Positions 8,546 through 23,000 of a stretch of 64,000 bases of DNA are shown piece after piece (the stretch's first letter is position 1; each line of letters opens with the position of its first letter). The notes under the pieces were generated by a model. That model did not search any database. It was not told where the DNA came from and saw only the letters and a list, made by a program, of their open reading frames with translations. The DNA is taken from contig BSBM01002118.1 of assembly GCA_027924585.1 (NCBI GenBank), positions 248,001 to 312,000 of the forward strand. The letters are read 5' to 3'. This DNA comes from Larix kaempferi. Its lineage: Eukaryota > Streptophyta > Pinopsida > Pinales > Pinaceae. Position numbers and translations under genes: made by a program.

Positions 8546-11500
8546 ACTTCTCGGAATTAAAAATTGAGGATAGATTTGGATGTCTCGTTGGTAGACAAAT
8601 GCGCACGCCAACTTTCGTCACATTACTAGCTAATTTCACACCCTTTAAGCTCAAGTCGAGCGAAAACGCACGGTCGAGTTTCAAATTTGACCAACTTCTC
8701 GGAATTGAAAATTGAGCATAGATTTGGATGTCCCGTTGGTAGACAAATGCGCACACCAACTTTCGTGACGTTCCGAGCTATTTTCTCACCCTTTAAGCCT
8801 AATTCTAGCGAAAACGAATGGTCGAGTTTCGAATTTGACCAACTTCTCGGAATTAAAAATTGAGCATAGATTTGGATGTCCCGTTGGTAGACAAATGCGC
8901 ACGCCAACTTTCGTCACATTACGAGCTAATTTCACACCCTTTAAGCTCAAGTTGAGCGAAAACGCACGGTCGAGTTTCGAATTTGACCAACTTCTCGGAA
9001 TTGAAAATTGAGCATAGATTTGGATATCCTATTGGTAGACAAATGCGCACACCAACTTTCGTGACGTTCCGAGCTATTATCTCGCCCTTTAAGCCTAAGT
9101 CTAGCGAAAACACACGGTCAAGTTTCGAATTTGACCAACTTCTCGGAATTGAAATATGAGAATAGATTTGGATGTCCCGTTGGTAGACAAATGCGCACGC
9201 CAACTTTCGTGACATTCCCAGCTATTTTCTCACCCTTTAAGCCCATGTCTAGCGAAAATGCACGGTCGATTTTCAACTTTGACCAACTTCTCGGAATATA
9301 AATTTGAGAATAGATTTGGATGTCACATTGGTAGACGAGCGTCCACGCCAACTTTCGTGACGTTCCGAGCTATTTTCTCCCCCTTTAAGCCCAAGTGTAG
9401 CGAAAACGTACGGTTGAGTTACGACTTTCACCAACTTCTCGGAATTGAAAATTGAGCATAAATTTGGATGTCCCATTTGTAGACATTCGCGCACAACTAC
9501 TTTCGTCACATTACGAGCTAATGTAACACCCTTTAACCTCAAGTCTAGCGAAAACGCATGGTGGCATTTCCACTTTGACCAACTTCTCGGAATTGAAATA
9601 AGAGAATAGATTTGGATGTCCCGTTGGTAGAAAAGTACACACGCCAACTTTCGTGACGTTCGGAGCTATTTTCCCACCCTTTAAGCCCACGTCTAGCGAA
9701 AATGCACGATCGAGTTTCGACTTTGACCAACTTCTCTGAATTGAAATTTGACAATAGTTTTGGATGTCGCATTGGTAGACGAGCGTCCACGCCAACTTTC
9801 GTGACGTTCCGAGCTATTTTCTCACCCTTTAAGCCCAAGTCTAGCGAAAACGCACGATCGAGTTTCAACTTTGATTAACTTCTCTTAATTGAAATTTGAG
9901 AATAGTTTTGGATGTCCCACTGGTAGACAAGCGTCCACACCAACTTTCGTGACATTCCGAGCTATTTTCCCCCCCTTTAAGCCCAAGCCTAGCGACAACG
10001 CACGGTCGAGTTTCGAATTTGACCAACTTCTCGGAATTGAAAATTGAGCATAGATTTGGATGTCCCATTGGTAGACAAATGCGCACGCAAACTTTCGTGA
10101 TGTTCCGAGCTATTTTCTCACTTCTTAAGCCTAAGTCTAGCGAAAACGCACGGTCGAGTTTCGAATTTGACCAACTTCTCGGAATTAAAAATTGAGCATA
10201 GATTTGGATGTCCCGTTGGTAGACAAATGCGCACGCCAACTTTCGTGACGTTCCGAGCTATTTTCACACCCTTTAAGCCCAGGTCTAGCGAAAACGCACG
10301 ATCGAGTTTCAACTTTGACCAACTTCTCGGAATTGAAATTTGAGAATAGTTTTGAATGTCCCATTGGTAGACAAGCGTCCACACCAACTTTCGTGACGTT
10401 CCGAGCTATTTTCTCCCCCTTTAAGCCTAAGTCTAGCGAAAACACACCGTCGAGTTTCGGATTTGACCAACTTCTCGGAATTGAAAATTGAGCATAGATT
10501 TGGATGTCCCGTTAGTAGACAAATGCGCACGCCAACTTTCGTGACGTTCCGAGCTATTTTCTCACCCTTTAAGCCTAAGTCTAGCGAAAATGCACGGTCG
10601 ATTTTCAACTTTGACCAACTTCTTGGAATTTAAATTTACGAATAGATTTCGATGTCACATTGGTAGACGAACGTCCACGCCAACTTTTGTGGCGTTCCGA
10701 GCTATTTTCTCACCCTTTAAGCCTAAGTCTAGCGAAAATGCACGGTCGATTTTTAACTTTGACTAGCTTCTCGGAATTTAAATTTGAGAATGGATTTGGA
10801 TGTCACATTGGTAGACGAGCGTCCACACCAACTTTCGTGACGTTCCGAGCTATTTTCACACCCTTTAAGCCCAGGTCTAGCGAAAACGCACGATCGAGTT
10901 TCAACTTTGACCAACTTCTCAGAATTGAAATTTGAGAATAGTTTTTGATGTCCCATTGGTAGACAAGCGTCCACACCAACTTTCATGACGTTCCGAGCTG
11001 TTTTCTCCCCCTTTAAGCCCAAGTCTAGCGAAAACGCACGGTCGAGTTTCGAATTTGACCAACTTCTCGGAATTAAAAATTGTGCATAGATTTGGATGTC
11101 CCGTTGGTAGACAAATGCGCACGCCAACTTTCGTGACATTCCGAGCTATCTTCTCCCCCTTTAAGCCCAAGTCTAGCGAAAACGCACGATCGAGTTTCAA
11201 GTTTGACCAACTTCTCGGAATTGAAATTTGAGAATAGTTTTGCATGTCCCATTGGTAGACAAGCGTCCACACCAACTTTCGTGACGTTCCGATCTATTTT
11301 CACACCCTTTAAGCCCAAGTCTAGCGAAAACGCTCGATCGAGTTTCAACTTTGACCAACTTCTCGGAATTGAAATTTGAGAATACTTTTGGATGTCCCAT
11401 TGGTAGACAAGCGTCCACACCAACTTTCGTGACGTTCCGAGCTATTTTATCCCCCTTTAAGGCCAAGTCTAGCGAAAACGCACGGTCGAGTTTCAAATTC

Positions 11501-12710
11501 GACCAACTTCTCAGAATTGAAAATTGAGCATAGATTTGGATGTCTCGTTGGTAGACAAATGCGCACGCCAACTTTCCTGACGTTCCGAGCTGTTTTCTCA
11601 CCCTTTAAGCCTAAGTCTAGCGAAAACGCAAGGTCGAGTTTCGAATTTGACCAACTTCTCGGAATTGAAAATTGAGCATAGATTTGGATGTCCCGTTGGT
11701 AGACAAATGCGCACGCCAACTTTCGTGACATTCCGAGCTATTTTCTCACCCTTTAAGCCCATGTCTAGCGAAAATGCACGGTCGGTTTTCAACTTTGACC
11801 AACTTCTCGGAATATAAATTTGAGAATAGATTTGGATGTCACATTGGTAGACGAGCGTCCACGCCAACTTTCGTGACGTTCCGAGCCATTTTCTCCCCCT
11901 TTAAGCCCAAGTGTAGCGAAAACGTATGGTCGAGTTACGACTTTCACCAACTTCTCGGAATTGAAAATTGAGCATAGATTTGGATGTCCCATTTGTAGAC
12001 ATTCGCGCACAACTACTTTCGTCACATTACGAGCTAATGTAACACCCTTTAAGCTCAAGTCTAGCGAAAACGCATGGTGGCATTTCAACTTTGACCAACT
12101 TCTCGGAATTGAAATATGAGAATAGATTTGGATGTCCCATTGGTAGACAAGTACGCACGCCAACTTTCGTGACGTTCGGAGCTATTTTCCTACCCTTTAA
12201 GCCCAAGTCTAGCGAAAATGCACGATCGAGTTTCAACTTTGACCAACTTCTCCGAATTAAAATTTGACAATAGTTTTGGATGTCCCATTGGTAGACAAGC
12301 GTCCACACCAACTTCGTGACGTTTCGAGCTATTTTCTCCCCCTTTAAGCCCAAGTCTAGCGAAAACGAACGGTCGAGTTTCGAATTTGAGCAACTTCTCG
12401 GAATTGAAAATTGAGCATAGATTTGGATGTCCCGTTGGTAGACAAATGCGCACGCCAACTTTCATGACGTTCCGAGCTATTTTCTCAAGCTTTAAGCCTA
12501 AGTCTAGCGAAAATGCACGGTCGATTTTCAACTTTGACCAACTTCTCAGAATTCAAATTTGAGAATGGATTTGGATGTCCCGTTGGTAGATAAGTGCGCA
12601 CGCCAACTTTCGTGACGTTCCGAGCTATTTTTCCACCCTTTAAGCCCAAGTCTATCGAAAATGCACGACCGAGTTTCAACTTTGACCAACTTCTCTGAAT
12701 TAAAATTTGA

Positions 12711-12790
12711 CGCCTAAGTCTAGCGAAAATGCACGGTCGAGCTATTTTTCCACCCTTTACGCCTAAGTCTAGCGAAAATGCACGGTCGAT
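12711..12790 (+). repeat. Rearranged monomer fragments with a 50-bp direct repeat
   Basis: After ATTAAAATTTGAC the sequence jumps to a fragment CGCCTAAGTCTAGCG...CACGGTCGA (12711-12740), then back to GCTATTTTTCCACCC and forward through the same fragment again (12761-12790). The corresponding intact region (about 1.68-2.05 kb, or 28.03-28.42 kb) shows that roughly 2.5 monomers were lost here. Confidence 0.8.
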
Positions 12791-15443
12791 TTTCAACTTT
12801 GACCAACTTCTCGGAATTTAAATTTGAGAATGGATTTGGATGTCACATTGGTAGACGAGCGTCCACGCCAGCTTTCGTGACTTTCCGAGCTATTTTCACA
12901 CCCTTTAAGCCCAAGGCTAGCGAAAATGTACGGCCGAATTTCGAATTTGACCAACTTCTCTTAATTGAAGAATGGATTTGGATGTCACATTGGTAGACGA
13001 GCGTCCACACCAACTTTCATGACGTTCCGAGATATTTTCTCACCCTTTACGCCCAAGTCTAGCGAAAATGCACGGTCGATTTTCAACTTTGACCAACTTC
13101 TCGAAATTTAAATTTGAGAATAGTTTTGGATGTCCCATTGGTAGACAAGCATCCACACCAACTTTCGTGACGTTCCAAGCTATTTTCTCCTCTACCGAAA
13201 ACGTACGGTCGAGTTTCAACTTTCACCAACTTCTCGTAATTGAAGATTGAGCATAGTTTTGGATGTCCCATTTGTAGACATTTGCGCACAACAACTTTCG
13301 TGAGATTCCGAGCTAATTTCACACCCTTTAAGCCCAAGTCTAGCGAAAACGCACGGTCGATTTTCAACTTTGACGAACTTTTCAGAATATAAATTTGAGA
13401 ATAGATTTGGATGTCACATTGGTAGACAAGCGTCCAGCCCAAGTTTCGTGACGTTCCCAGCTATTTTATCGCCCTTTAAGCCCAAGCCTAGCGAAAACGC
13501 ACGGTTGAGTTTCGAATTTGACCAACTTCTCGGAATTAAAAATTGAGCATAGATTTGGATGTCCCGTTGGTAGACAAATGCGCACGCCAACTTTCGTCCC
13601 ATTACGAGCTAATTTCACACCCTTTAAGCTCAAGTCGAGCGAAAACGCACGGTCGAGTTTCGAATTTGACCAACTTCTCAGAATTGAAAATTGAGCATAG
13701 ATTTGGATGTCCCGTTGGTAGACAAATGCACACACCAACTTCCGTGACGTTCCGAGCTATTTTCTCACCCTTTAAGTCTAAGTCTAGTGAAAACGCACGG
13801 TCGAGTTTCGAATTTGACCAACTTCTCGGAATTGAAAATTGAGCATAGATTTGGATGTCCCGTTGGTAGACAAATGCGCACGCCAAGTTTCGTAACATTC
13901 CGAGCTATTTTCTCACCCGTTAAGCTCAAGTCTAGCGAAAATGCATGGTCGATTTTCAACTTTGACCTACTTCTCGGAATTGAAATATGAGAATAGATTT
14001 GGATGTCACATTGGTAGACGAGCGTCCACGCCAACTTTCGTGACGTTCCGAGCTATTTTCTCCCCCTTTAAGCCCAAGCGTAGCGAAAACGTACGGTCGA
14101 GTTACGACTTTCACCAACTTCTCGAAATTGAAATATGAGAATAGATTTGGATGTCCCATTAGAAGACAAGCGTCCACACCAACTTTCATGACGTTCCGAG
14201 CTATTTTCTCCCCCTTTAAGCCCAAGTCTAGCGAAAACGCACGATCCAATTTCAACTTTGACCAACTTCTCAGAATTGAAATTTGAGAATAGTTTTGGAT
14301 GTCCCATTGGTAGACAAGCGTCCACACAAACTTTCGTGACGTTTCAAGCTATTTTCTCCCCCTTTAAGCCCAATTCTAGCGAAAACGCACGATCGAGTTT
14401 CAACTTTGACCAACTTCTCGGAATTGAAATTTGAGAATAGTTTTTGATGTCCCATTGGTAGACAAGCGTCCACACCAACTTTCATGACGTTCCGAGCTGT
14501 TTTCTCCCCCTTTAAGCCCAAGTCTAGCGAAAACGCACGGTCGAGTTTCGAATTTGACCAACTTCTCGGAATTAAAAATTGAGCATAGATTTGGATGTCC
14601 CGTTGGTAGACGTATGCGCACACCAACTTTCGTGACGTTCCGAGCTATTTTCTCCCCCTTAAAGGCCAAGTCTAGCGAAAACGCACGGTCGAGTTTCAAA
14701 TTCGACCAACTTCTCGGAATTGAAAATTGAGCATAGATTTCGTTGTCCCGTTGGTAGACAAATGCGCACGCCAACTTTCCTGACGTTCCGAGCTATTTTC
14801 TCACACTTTAAGCCTAAGTCTAGCGAAAACGCACGATCGAGCTTCGAATTTGACCAACTTCTCGGAATTAAAAATTGAGCATAGATTTGGATGTCCCGTT
14901 GGTAGACAAATGCGCACACCAACTTTCGTGACGTTCCGAGCTATTTTCTCACCCTTTAAGCCTAAGTCTAGCGAAAACTCACGGTCGAGTTTCAACTTTG
15001 ACCAACTTCTCAGAATATAAATTTGAGAATAGATTTGGATGTCACATTGGTAGACGAGCGTCCACGCCAACTTTCATGACGTTCCGAGCTATTTTCACAC
15101 CCTTTAAGCCCAAGTCTAGCGAAAACGCACGATCGAGTTTCAACTTTGACCAACTTCTCAGAATTGAAATTTGAGAATAGTTTTGGATGTCCCATTGGTA
15201 GACAAGCGTCCACACCAACTTTCGTGACGATCCGAGCTGTTTTCGCCCCCTTTAAGCCCAAGTCTAGCGAAAACGCACAGTCGAGTTTCGAATTGGACCA
15301 ACTTCTCGGAATTAAAAATTGAGGATAGATTTGGATGTCTCGTTGGTAGACAAATGCGCACGCCAACTTTCGTCACATTACTAGCTAATTTCACACCCTT
15401 TAAGCTCAAGTCGAGCGAAAACGCACGGTCGAGTTTCAAATTT

Positions 15444-15888
15444 GACCAACTTCTTGGAATTGAAAATTGAGCATAGATTTGGATGTCCCGTTGGTAGACA
15501 AATGCGCACACCAACTTTCGTGACGTTCCGAGCTATTTTCTCACCCTTTAAGCCTAATTCTAGCGAAAACGAATGGTCGAGTTTCGAATTTGACCAACTT
15601 CTCGGAATTAAAAATTGAGCATTGATTTGGATGTCCTGTTGGTAGACAAATGCGCACGCCAACTTTCGTCACATTACGAGCTAATTTCACACCCTTTAAG
15701 CTCAAGTCGAGCGAAAAACGCACGGTCGAGTTTCAAATTTGACCAACTTCTCAGAATTGAAAATTGAGCATAGATTTGGATGTCCCGTTGGTAGACAAAT
15801 GCGCACACCAACTTTCGTGATGTTCCGAGCTATTTTCTCACCCTTTAAGCCTAATTCTAGCGAAAACGAATGGTCGAGTTTCGAATTT
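15444..15888 (+). repeat. Local two-monomer duplication
   Basis: The pair of monomers beginning at 15444 and 15591 is repeated directly after (15741 onward), a 297-bp step (2 x 148 plus one extra A at about 15716). The markers are GAAAACGAATGG followed by CGTCACATTACGAG, each seen twice here but once in other HOR copies. This explains why this HOR passage is 7052 bp rather than 6755. Confidence 0.8.
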
Positions 15889-18800
15889 GACCAACTTCTC
15901 GGAATTAAAAATTGAGCATAGATTTGGATGTCCCGTTGGTAGACAAATGCGCACGCCAACTTTCGTCACATTACGAGCTAATTTCACACCCTTTAAGCTC
16001 AAGTCGAGCGAAAACGCACGGTCGAGTTTCGAATTTGACCAACTTCTCGGAATTGAAAATTGAGCATAGATTTGGATGTCCTATTGGTAGACAAATGCGC
16101 ACACCAACTTTCGTGACGTTCCGAGCTATTTTCTCGCCCTTTAAGCCTAAGTCTAGCGAAAACACACGGTCAAGTTTCGAATTTGACCAACTTCTCGGAA
16201 TTGAAATATGAGAATAGATTTGGATGTCCCGTTGGTAGACAAATGCGCACGCCAACTTTCGTGACATTCCCAGCTATTTTCTCACCCTTTAAGCCCATGT
16301 CTAACGAAAATGCACGGTCGATTTTCAACTTTGACCAACTTCTCGGAATATAAATTTGAGAATAGATTTGGATGTCACATTGGTAGACGAGCGTCCACGC
16401 CAACTTTCGTGACGTTCCGAGCTATTTTCTCCCCCTTTAAGCCCAAGTGTAGCGAAAACGTACGGTCGAGTTACGACTTTCACCAACTTCTCGGAATTGA
16501 AAATTGAGCATAAATTTGGATGTCCCATTTGTAGACATTCGCGCACAACTACTTTCGTCACATTACGAGCTAATGTAACACCCTTTAAGCTCAAGTCTAG
16601 CGAAAACGCATGGTGGCATTTCCACTTTGACCAACTTCTCGGAATTGAAATAAGAGAATAGATTTGGATGTCCCGTTGGTAGACAAGTACACACGCCAAC
16701 TTTCGTGACGTTCGGAGCTATTTTCCCACCCTTTAAGCCCACGTCTAGCGAAAATGCACGATCGAGTTTCGACTTTGACCAACTTCTCTGAATTGAAATT
16801 TGACAATAGTTTTGGATGTCGCATTGGTAGACGAGCGTCCACGCCAACTTTCGTGACGTTCCGAGCTATTTTCTCACCCTTTAAGCCCAAGTCTAGCGAA
16901 AACGCACGATCGAGTTTCAACTTTGATTAACTTCTCTTAATTGAAATTTGAGAATAGTTTTGGATGTCCCACTGGTAGACAAGCGTCCACACCAACTTTC
17001 GTGACATTCCGAGCTATTTTCTCCCCCTTTAAGCCCAAGCCTAGCGAAAACGCACGGTCGAGTTTCGAATTTGACCAACTTCTCGGAATTGAAAATTGAG
17101 CATAGATTTGGATGTCCCATTGGTAGACAAATGCGCACGCAAACTTTCGTGATGTTCCGAGCTATTTTCTCACTTCTTAAGCCTAAGTCTAGCGAAAACG
17201 CACGGTCGAGTTTCGAATTTGACCAACTTCTCGGAATTAAAAATTGAGCATAGATTTGGATGTCCCGTTGGTAGAAAAATGCGCACGCCAACTTTCGTGA
17301 CGTTCCGAGCTATTTTCACACCCTTTAAGCCCAGGTCTAGCGAAAACGCACGATCGAGTTTCAACTTTGACCAACTTCTCGGAATTGAAATTTGAGAATA
17401 GTTTTGAATGTCCCATTGGTAGACAAGCGTCCACACCAACTTTCGTGACGTTCCGAGCTATTTTCTCCCCCTTTAAGCCTAAGTCTAGCGAAAACACACC
17501 GTCGAGTTTCAGATTTGACCAACTTCTCGGAATTGAAAATTGAGCATAGATTTGGATGTCCCGTTGGTAGACAAATGCGCACGCCAACTTTCGTGACGTT
17601 CCGAGCTATTTTCTCACCCTTTAAGCCTAAGTCTAGCGAAAATGCACGGTCGATTTTCAACTTTGACCAACTTCTTGGAATTTAAATTTACGAATAGATT
17701 TCGATGTCACATTGGTAGACGAACGTCCACGCCAACTTTTGTGGCGTTCCGAGCTATTTTCTCACCCTTTAAGCCTAAGTCTAGCGAAAATGCACGGTCG
17801 ATTTTTAACTTTGACTAGCTTCTCGGAATTTAAATTTGAGAATGGATTTGGATGTCACATTGGTAGACGAGCGTCCACACCAACTTTCGTGACGTTTCGA
17901 GCTATTTTCACACCCTTTAAGCCCAAGTCTAGCGAAAACGCACGATCGAGTTTCAACTTTGACCAACTTCTCGGAATTGAAATTTGAGAATAGTTTTTGA
18001 TGTCCCATTGGTAGACAAGCGTCCACACCAACTTTCATGACGTTCCGAGCTGTTTTCTCCCCCTTTAAGCCCAAGTCTAGCGAAAACGCACGGTCGAGTT
18101 TCGAATTTGACCAACTTCTCGGAATTAAAAATTGAGCATAGATTTGGATGTCCCGTTGGTAGACAAATGCGCACGCCAACTTTCGTGACATTCCGAGCTA
18201 TTTTCTCCCCCTTTAAGCCCAAGTCTAGCGAAAACGCACGATCGAGTTTCAAGTTTGACCAACTTCTCGGAATTGAAATTTGAGAATAGTTTTGCATGTC
18301 CCATTGGTAGACAAGCGTCCACACCAACTTTCGTGACGTTCCGATCTATTTTCACACCCTTTAAGCCCAAGTCTAGCGAAAACGCTCGATCGAGTTTCAA
18401 CTTTGACCAACTTCTCGGAATTGAAATTTGAGAATAGTTTTGGATGTCCCATTGGTAGACAAGCGTCCACACCAACTTTCGTGACGTTCCGAGCTATTTT
18501 ATCCCCCTTTAAGGCCAAGTCTAGCGAAAACGCACGGTCGAGTTTCAAATTCGACCAACTTCTCAGAATTGAAAATTGAGCATAGATTTGGATGTCTCGT
18601 TGGTAGACAAATGCGCACGCCAACTTTCCTGACGTTCCGAGCTGTTTTCTCACCCTTTAAGCCTAAGTCTAGCGAAAACGCAAGGTCGAGTTTCGAATTT
18701 GACCAACTTCTCGGAATTGAAAATTGAGCATAGATTTGGATGTCCCGTTGGTAGACAAATGCGCACGCCAACTTTCGTGTCATTCCGAGCTATTTTCTCA

Positions 18801-20011
18801 CCCTTTAAGCCCATGTCTAGCGAAAATGCGACGGTCGATTTTCAACTTTGACCAACTTCTCGGAATATAAATTTGAGAATAGATTTGGATGTCACATTGG
18901 TAGACAAGCGTCCACGCCAACTTTCGTGACGTTCCGAGCCATTTTCTCCCCCTTTAAGCCCAAGTGTAGCGAAAACGTATGGCCGAGTTACGACTTTCAC
19001 CAACTTCTCGGAATTGAAAATTGAGCATAGATTTGGATGTCCCATTTGTAGACATTCGCGCACAACTACTTTCGTCACATTACGAGCTAATGTAACACCC
19101 TTTAAGCTCAAGTCTATCGAAAACGCATGGTGGCATTTCAACTTTGACCAACTTCTCGGAATTGAAATATGAGAATAGATTTGGATGTCCCATTGGTAGA
19201 CAAGTACGCACGCCAACTTTCGTGACGTTCGGAGCTATTTTCCTAACCTTTAAGCCCAAGTCTAGCGAAAATGCACGATCGAGTTTCAACTTTGACCAAC
19301 TTCTCTGAATTAAATATTGACAATAGTTTTGGATGTCCCATTGGTAGACAAGCGTCCACACCAACTTCGTGACGTTTCGAGCTATTTTCTCCCCCTTTAA
19401 GCCCAAGTCTAGCGAAAACGCACGGTCGAGTTTCGAATTTGAGCAACTTCTCGGAATTGAAAATTGAGCATAGATTTGGATGTCCCGTTGGTAGACAAAT
19501 GCGCACGCCAACTTTCATGACGTTCCGAGCTATTTTCTCACGCTTTAAGCCTAAGTCTAGCGAAAATGCACGGTCGATTTTCAACTTTGACCAACTTCTC
19601 AGAATTCAAATTTGAGAATGGATTTGGATGTCCCGTTGGTAGATAAGTGCGCACGCCAACTTTCGTGACGTTCCGAGCTATTTTTCCACCCTTTAAGCCC
19701 AAGTCTATCGAAAATGCACGACCGAGTTTCAACTTTGACCAACTTCTCGGAATTAAAATTTGACAATAATTTTGGATGTCCCATTGGTAGACAAGCGTCC
19801 ACACCAACTTTCGTGACGTTCCGAGCTATTTTCTCCCCATTTAAACCCAAGTCTAGCGAAAACGACCAACTTCTCATAATTGAAAATTGAGCATAGATTT
19901 GGATGTCCCGTTGGTAGACAAATGTGCACGCCAACTTTTGTGACGTTCCGAGCTATTTTCTTCCCCTTTAAGCCCAAATCTAGTGAGAACGCACGGTCAA
20001 GTTTCGAATTT
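15889..20011 (+). repeat. 28-monomer HOR, copy 1 (4123 bp)
   Basis: Starts at the A monomer with CGTCACATTACGAG and ends with the 127-bp short monomer series. It is nearly identical to 20012-24133. Its one extra base is at about 18830 (TGCGACGG). It lacks the block found at 12.8-15.3 kb, including the GAATTGGACC marker monomer. Confidence 0.9.
18405..18552 (+). repeat. Satellite monomer type B (example)
   Basis: 148 bp. Diagnostic features are GAAATTTGAGAATAGTTTTGG, GTCCCATTGGTAGACAAGCG, TCCACACCAAC and ACGATCGAGTTTCAACTTT in typical copies. Several B monomers usually occur in a row, alternating with A monomers. Confidence 0.8.
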
Positions 20012-23000
20012 GACCAACTTCTCGGAATTAAAAATTGAGCATAGATTTGGATGTCCCGTTGGTAGACAAATGCGCACGCCAACTTTCGTCACATTACGAG
20101 CTAATTTCACACCCTTTAAGCTCAAGTCGAGCGAAAACGCACGGTCGAGTTTCGAATTTGACCAACTTCTCGGAATTGAAAATTGAGCATAGATTTGGAT
20201 GTCCTATTGGTAGACAAATGCGCACACCAACTTTCGTGACGTTCCGAGCTATTTTCTCGCCCTTTAAGCCTAAGTCTAGCGAAAACACACGGTCAAGTTT
20301 CGAATTTGACCAACTTCTCGGAATTGAAATATGAGAATAGATTTGGATGTCCCGTTGGTAGACAAATGCGCACGCCAACTTTCGTGACATTCCCAGCTAT
20401 TTTCTCACCCTTTAAGCCCATGTCTAGCGAAAATGTACGGTCGATTTTCAACTTTGACCTACTTCTCGGAATATAAATTTGAGAATAGATTTGGATGTCA
20501 CATTGGTAGACGAGCGTCCACGCCAACTTTCGTGACGTTCCGAGCTATTTTCTCCCCCTTTAAGCCCAAGTGTAGCGAAAACGTACGGTCGAGTTACGAC
20601 TTTCACCAACTTCTCGGAATTGAAAATTGAGCATAAATTTGGATGTCCCATTTGTAGACATTCGCGCACAACTACTTTCGTCACATTACGAGCTAATGTA
20701 ACACCCTTTAAGCTCAAGTCTAGCGAAAACGCATGGTGGCATTTCCACTTTGACCAACTTCTCGGAATTGAAATAAGAGAATAGATTTGGATGTCCCGTT
20801 GGTAGACAAGTACACACGCCAACTTTCGTGACGTTCGGAGCTATTTTCCCACCCTTTAAGCCCACGTCTAGCGAAAATGCACGATCGAGTTTCGACTTTG
20901 ACCAACTTCTCTGAATTGAAATTTGACAATAGTTTTGGATGTCGCATTGGTAGACGAGCGTCCACGCCAACTTTCGTGACGTTCCGAGCTATTTTCTCAC
21001 CCTTTAAGCCCAAGTCTAGCGAAAACGCACGATCGAGTTTCAACTTTGATTAACTTCTCTTAATTGAAATTCGAGAATAGTTTTGGATGTCCCACTGGTA
21101 GACAAGCGTCCACACCAACTTTCGTGACATTCCGAGCTATTTTCTCCCCCTTTAAGCCCAAGCCTAGCGAAAACGCACGGTCGAGTTTCGAATTTGACCA
21201 ACTTCTCGGAATTGAAAATTGAGCATAGATTTGGATGTCCCATTGGTAGACAAATGCGCACGCAAACTTTCATGATGTTCCGAGCTATTTTCTCACTTCT
21301 TAAGCCTAAGTCTAGCGAAAACGCACGGTCGAGTTTCGAATTTGACCAACTTCTCGGAATTAAAAATTGAGCATAGATTTGGATGTCCCGTTGGTAGAAA
21401 AATGCGCACGCCAACTTTCGTGACGTTCCGAGCTATTTTCACACCCTTTAAGCCCAGGTCTAGCGAAAACGCACGATCGAGTTTCAACTTTGACCAACTT
21501 CTCGGAATTGAAATTTGAGAATAGTTTTGAATGTCCCATTGGTAGACAAGCGTCCACACCAACCTTAGTGACGTTCCGAGCTATTTTCTCCCCCTTTAAG
21601 CCTAAGTCTAGCGAAAACACACCGTCGAGTTTCGGATTTGACCAACTTCTCGGAATTGAAAATTGAGCATAGATTTGGATGTCCCGTTGGTAGACAAATG
21701 CGCACACCAACTTTCGTGACGTTCCGAGCTATTTTCTCACCCTTTAAGCCTAAGTCTAGCGAAAATGCACGGTCGATTTTCAACTTTGACCAACTTCTTG
21801 GAATTTAAATTTACGAATAGATTTCGATGTCACATTGGTAGACGAACGTCCACGCCAACTTTCGTGGCGTTCCGAGCTATTTTCTCACCCTTTAAGCCTA
21901 AGTCTAGCGAAAAGGCACGGTCGATTTTTAACTTTGACTAGCTTCTCGGAATTTAAATTTGAGAATGGATTTGGATGTCACATTGGTAGACGAGCGTCCA
22001 CACCAACTTTCGTGACGTTCCGAGCTATTTTCACACCCTTTAAGCCCAAGTCTAGCGAAAACGCACGATCGAGTTTCAACTTTGACCAACTTCTCGGAAT
22101 TGAAATTTGAGAATAGTTTTTGATGTCCCATTGGTAGACAAGCGTCCACACCAACTTTCATGACGTTCCGAGCTGTTTTCTCCCCCTTTAAGCCCAAGTC
22201 TAGCGAAAACGCACGGTCGAGTTTCGAATTTGACCAACTTCTCGGAATTAAAAATTGAGCATAGATTTGGATGTCCCGTTGGTAGACAAATGCGCACGCC
22301 AACTTTCGTGACATTCCGAGCTATTTTCTCCCCCTTTAAGCCCAAGTCTAGCGAAAACGCACGATCGAGTTTCAAGTTTGACCAACTTCTCGGAATTGAA
22401 ATTTGAGAATAGTTTTGCATGTCCCATTGGTAGACAAGCGTCCACACCAACTTTCGTGACGTTCCGATCTATTTTCACACCCTTTAAGCCCAAGTCTAGC
22501 GAAAACGCTCGATCGAGTTTCAACTTTGACCAACTTCTCGGAATTGAAATTTGAGAATAGTTTTGGATGTCCCATTGGTAGACAAGCGTCCACACCAACT
22601 TTCGTGACGTTCCGAGCTATTTTATCCCCCTTTAAGGCCAAGTCTAGCGAAAACGCACGGTCGAGTTTCAAATTCGACCAACTTCTCAGAATTGAAAATT
22701 GAGCATAGATTTGGATGTCTCGTTGGTAGACAAATGCGCACGCCAACTTTCCTGACGTTCCGAGCTGTTTTCTCACCCTTTAAGCCTAAGTCTAGCGAAA
22801 ACGCAAGGTCGAGTTTCGAATTTGACCAACTTCTCGGAATTGAAAATTGAGCATAGATTTGGATGTCCCGTTGGTAGACAAATGCGCACGCCAACTTTCG
22901 TGTCATTCCGAGCTATTTTCTCACCCTTTAAGCCCATGTCTAGCGAAAATGCACGGTCGATTTTCAACTTTGACCAACTTCTCGGAATATAAATTTGAGA

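Larger units (their letters stand above)
8541..15295 (+). repeat. Higher-order repeat of about 6755 bp
   Basis: The monomer interrupted by the retroelement (GAATTGGACCA, then ATTGAGGATAG and GATGTCTCGTTGG) returns intact at 15296, 6755 bp after 8541. The interval holds the block series found in the 28-monomer HOR (about 8.9-12.7 kb) and the series found in the 38-monomer HOR (about 12.8-15.3 kb). It therefore looks like the longer combined unit. One internal scar lies at 12711-12790. The left arm (about 571-4721) carries the second half of another copy. Confidence 0.8.
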
